Shown piece after piece: positions 62,872 to 64,000 of a stretch of DNA of 64,000 nt. Origin of the DNA: Streptomyces sp. NBC_00239 (GTDB lineage Bacteria; Actinomycetota; Actinomycetes; Streptomycetales; Streptomycetaceae); the NCBI RefSeq assembly GCF_036194065.1, contig NZ_CP108095.1, positions 6,014,001 through 6,078,000 on the forward strand, in the 5' to 3' direction. The notes under the pieces are model-generated. The model did no database searches. It was not told the DNA's origin and was given only the letters and a program-made list of their open reading frames with translations. The position numbers and the translations under genes were made by a program. Positions within the stretch are counted from its first letter, which is position 1. Every line of letters starts with the position of its first letter.

Positions 62872-64000
62872 ATGGCTGAGGCTCAGAACATTCCGGCGGG
62901 ATCGACCACCGCCGGCGCGATCGCGGTGGCCGCCGAGTCCACCGTCGCCACCCGGATGAGCGCGCCCCCGTCCTTCGACGTGGCGGACTTCCCCGTGCCG
63001 CACGGCCGCGAGGAGGAGTGGCGCTTCACTCCGCTGGAGCGGCTGCGCGGGCTGCACGACGGCACCGCCATCGCGAACGGGTCGATGAAGGCCCAGATCG
63101 ACGCCCCCGAAGGGGTCACCGTCGAGTCGGTGGACCGCGGCGACGAGCGCATCGGCAAGGCCGGCACGCCCGTCGACCGGATCGCCGCCCAGGCCTTCTC
63201 GTCGTTCGCCAAGGCCACGGTCGTCACCGTGCCCAAGGAGACCGTCCTCACCGAGCCCGTGCGCGTCTCGCTGCACGGCGAGGGCGGCACCACCTTCGGC
63301 CACACCGTCTTCGACGTGCAGGCCTTCGCCGAGGCGATCATCGTGATCGACCACACCGGCGACGGCGTGCGCGCCGCCAACGTGGACTTCCTCATCGGCG
63401 ACGGCGCCAAGGTCACCGTCGTGTCGGTGCAGGACTGGGACGACACCGCCGTCCACTGCTCCCAGCACAACGCCCTGGTCGGCCGCGACGCCAGCTTCAA
63501 GTCCGTCGTCGTCACCTTCGGCGGCGACCTGGTGCGCCTGCACCCGCGCGTCAGCTACGCGGGCCCCGGCGGCGAGGCCGAACTGCTCGGCGTCTACTTC
63601 ACCGACGCCAAGCAGCACCAGGAGCACCGCCTCCTGGTCACCCACGACGCCCCGCACTGCAAGTCCCACGTGGTCTACAAGGGCGCGCTCCAGGGCGAAG
63701 GCGCGCACGCGGTGTGGATCGGCGACGTCCTCATCCAGAAGACCGCCGAGGGCACCGACACGTACGAGATGAACCGCAACCTCGTCCTCACGGACGGCGC
63801 GCGGGTCGACTCGGTCCCGAACCTGGAGATCGAGACCGGCGAGATCGCCGGCGCCGGCCACGCCTCGGCGACCGGCCGCTTCGACGACGAGCAGCTGTTC
63901 TACCTGCAGGCCCGCGGCATCCCGGCCGACGAGGCCCGCCGCCTGGTCGTGCGCGGCTTCTTCGCCGAGCTCGTTCAGCAGATCGGCGTCCAGGACATCG
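62872..64000 (+). CDS. sufD: Fe-S cluster assembly protein SufD, 3' end outside window
   Basis: The first 376 codons of SufD, partner of SufB and SufC in the SUF complex. The N-terminus has PHGREEEWRFTPLERL, typical of SufD; the beta-helix core follows, with LHPRVSYAGPGGEAELLGVYF and HHLLV-type strands (HQEHRLLVTHDAPHCKSH VV), then NRNLVLTDGARVDSVPNLEIE and FYLQARGIPADEARRLVVRGFF. The frame is open to position 64000. ATG 62872 has GAGAGTGAG upstream; GTG 62854 in frame would add six residues. sufC, sufS and a SufU-like gene are expected just beyond the window. Confidence 0.95.
   Translation, partial: MAEAQNIPAGSTTAGAIAVAAESTVATRMSAPPSFDVADFPVPHGREEEWRFTPLERLRGLHDGTAIANGSMKAQIDAPEGVTVESVDRGDERIGKAGTPVDRIAAQAFSSFAKATVVTVPKETVLTEPVRVSLHGEGGTTFGHTVFDVQAFAEAIIVIDHTGDGVRAANVDFLIGDGAKVTVVSVQDWDDTAVHCSQHNALVGRDASFKSVVVTFGGDLVRLHPRVSYAGPGGEAELLGVYFTDAKQHQEHRLLVTHDAPHCKSHVVYKGALQGEGAHAVWIGDVLIQKTAEGTDTYEMNRNLVLTDGARVDSVPNLEIETGEIAGAGHASATGRFDDEQLFYLQARGIPADEARRLVVRGFFAELVQQIGVQDI

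Overview
The window is a high-GC (roughly 70% or more) actinobacterial chromosome segment, almost certainly Streptomyces or a very close relative. The evidence is: a sortase-anchored chaplin, the sporulation regulator WhiA, an RbpA-family RNA polymerase binding protein, a mycothiol-type (maleylpyruvate isomerase family) enzyme, OpcA next to zwf, frequent GTG starts, TAGGGT-type -10 boxes and the interspersed 'GCCGGCGTTTGAGG' repeats that I recall as typical of streptomycetes. From memory, the order uvrB-terD-terC-uvrA-uvrC-rapZ-yvcK-whiA-gap-pgk-tpiA-secG-pgi-opcA-zwf-tal-tkt-ctaB-ctaA-sufRBD matches a conserved core region of Streptomyces chromosomes. I see no prophage, insertion sequence, CRISPR array, tRNA or rRNA gene. 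The left-edge helicase and right-edge sufD are cut by the window.

Layout. 1-4036: SNF2-type helicase translationally coupled to a SWIM zinc-finger protein. 4037-9.3 kb: a long chaplin with a likely sigma-BldN promoter, then a DUF2293-type protein, a cupin, a WGR/beta-propeller protein and a P-loop-less uridine-kinase-like protein. 8.4-10.2 kb: pseudouridine catabolism pair psuG-psuK. 10.4-15.1 kb: a leaderless cupin gene, an MFS exporter, ogt, a secreted glycerophosphodiesterase and an MHYT membrane sensor. 15.2-21.4 kb: uvrB, two TerD-family genes and terC, the last preceded by what I read as a yybP-ykoY manganese riboswitch whose P1 strand can alternatively pair with the terC Shine-Dalgarno. 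21.5-29.6 kb: MFS transporter, metallo-beta-lactamase hydrolase, mycothiol-dependent-type enzyme, uvrA, a repeat-rich gap, a PfkB sugar kinase and a Tat-exported Rieske protein. 29.7-32.4 kb: HTH protein divergent from a secreted papain-like protease and its coupled membrane partner. 32.5-37.6 kb: tightly overlapping uvrC-rapZ-yvcK-whiA. 37.7-40.7 kb: secreted zinc carboxypeptidase. 40.9-46.7 kb: gap, pgk, tpiA, secG, an RbpA-family gene and pgi. 46.8-53.5 kb (minus strand): tkt-tal-zwf-opcA-pgl, the pentose phosphate operon. 53.7-57.3 kb: ctaB, a small conserved protein, an amidohydrolase and the opposing ctaA (haem A pathway). 57.3-60.4 kb: ABC transporter pair and a TPR-like protein upstream of ctaA. 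60.6-64 kb: sufR-sufB-sufD, the start of the Fe-S cluster assembly operon.

Functional themes are nucleotide excision repair (all three uvr genes), central carbon flow (lower glycolysis, pgi and the pentose phosphate pathway converging at 46.7-46.8 kb), haem A / respiratory maturation and Fe-S assembly. Most genes are ordinary. The most interesting signals are regulatory: the manganese riboswitch with a mutually exclusive SD-sequestering helix, a CAAC-N6-GTTG operator overlapping the sufR start, a Rex-like operator in front of ctaA, and a sigma-BldN-like promoter in front of the chaplin.
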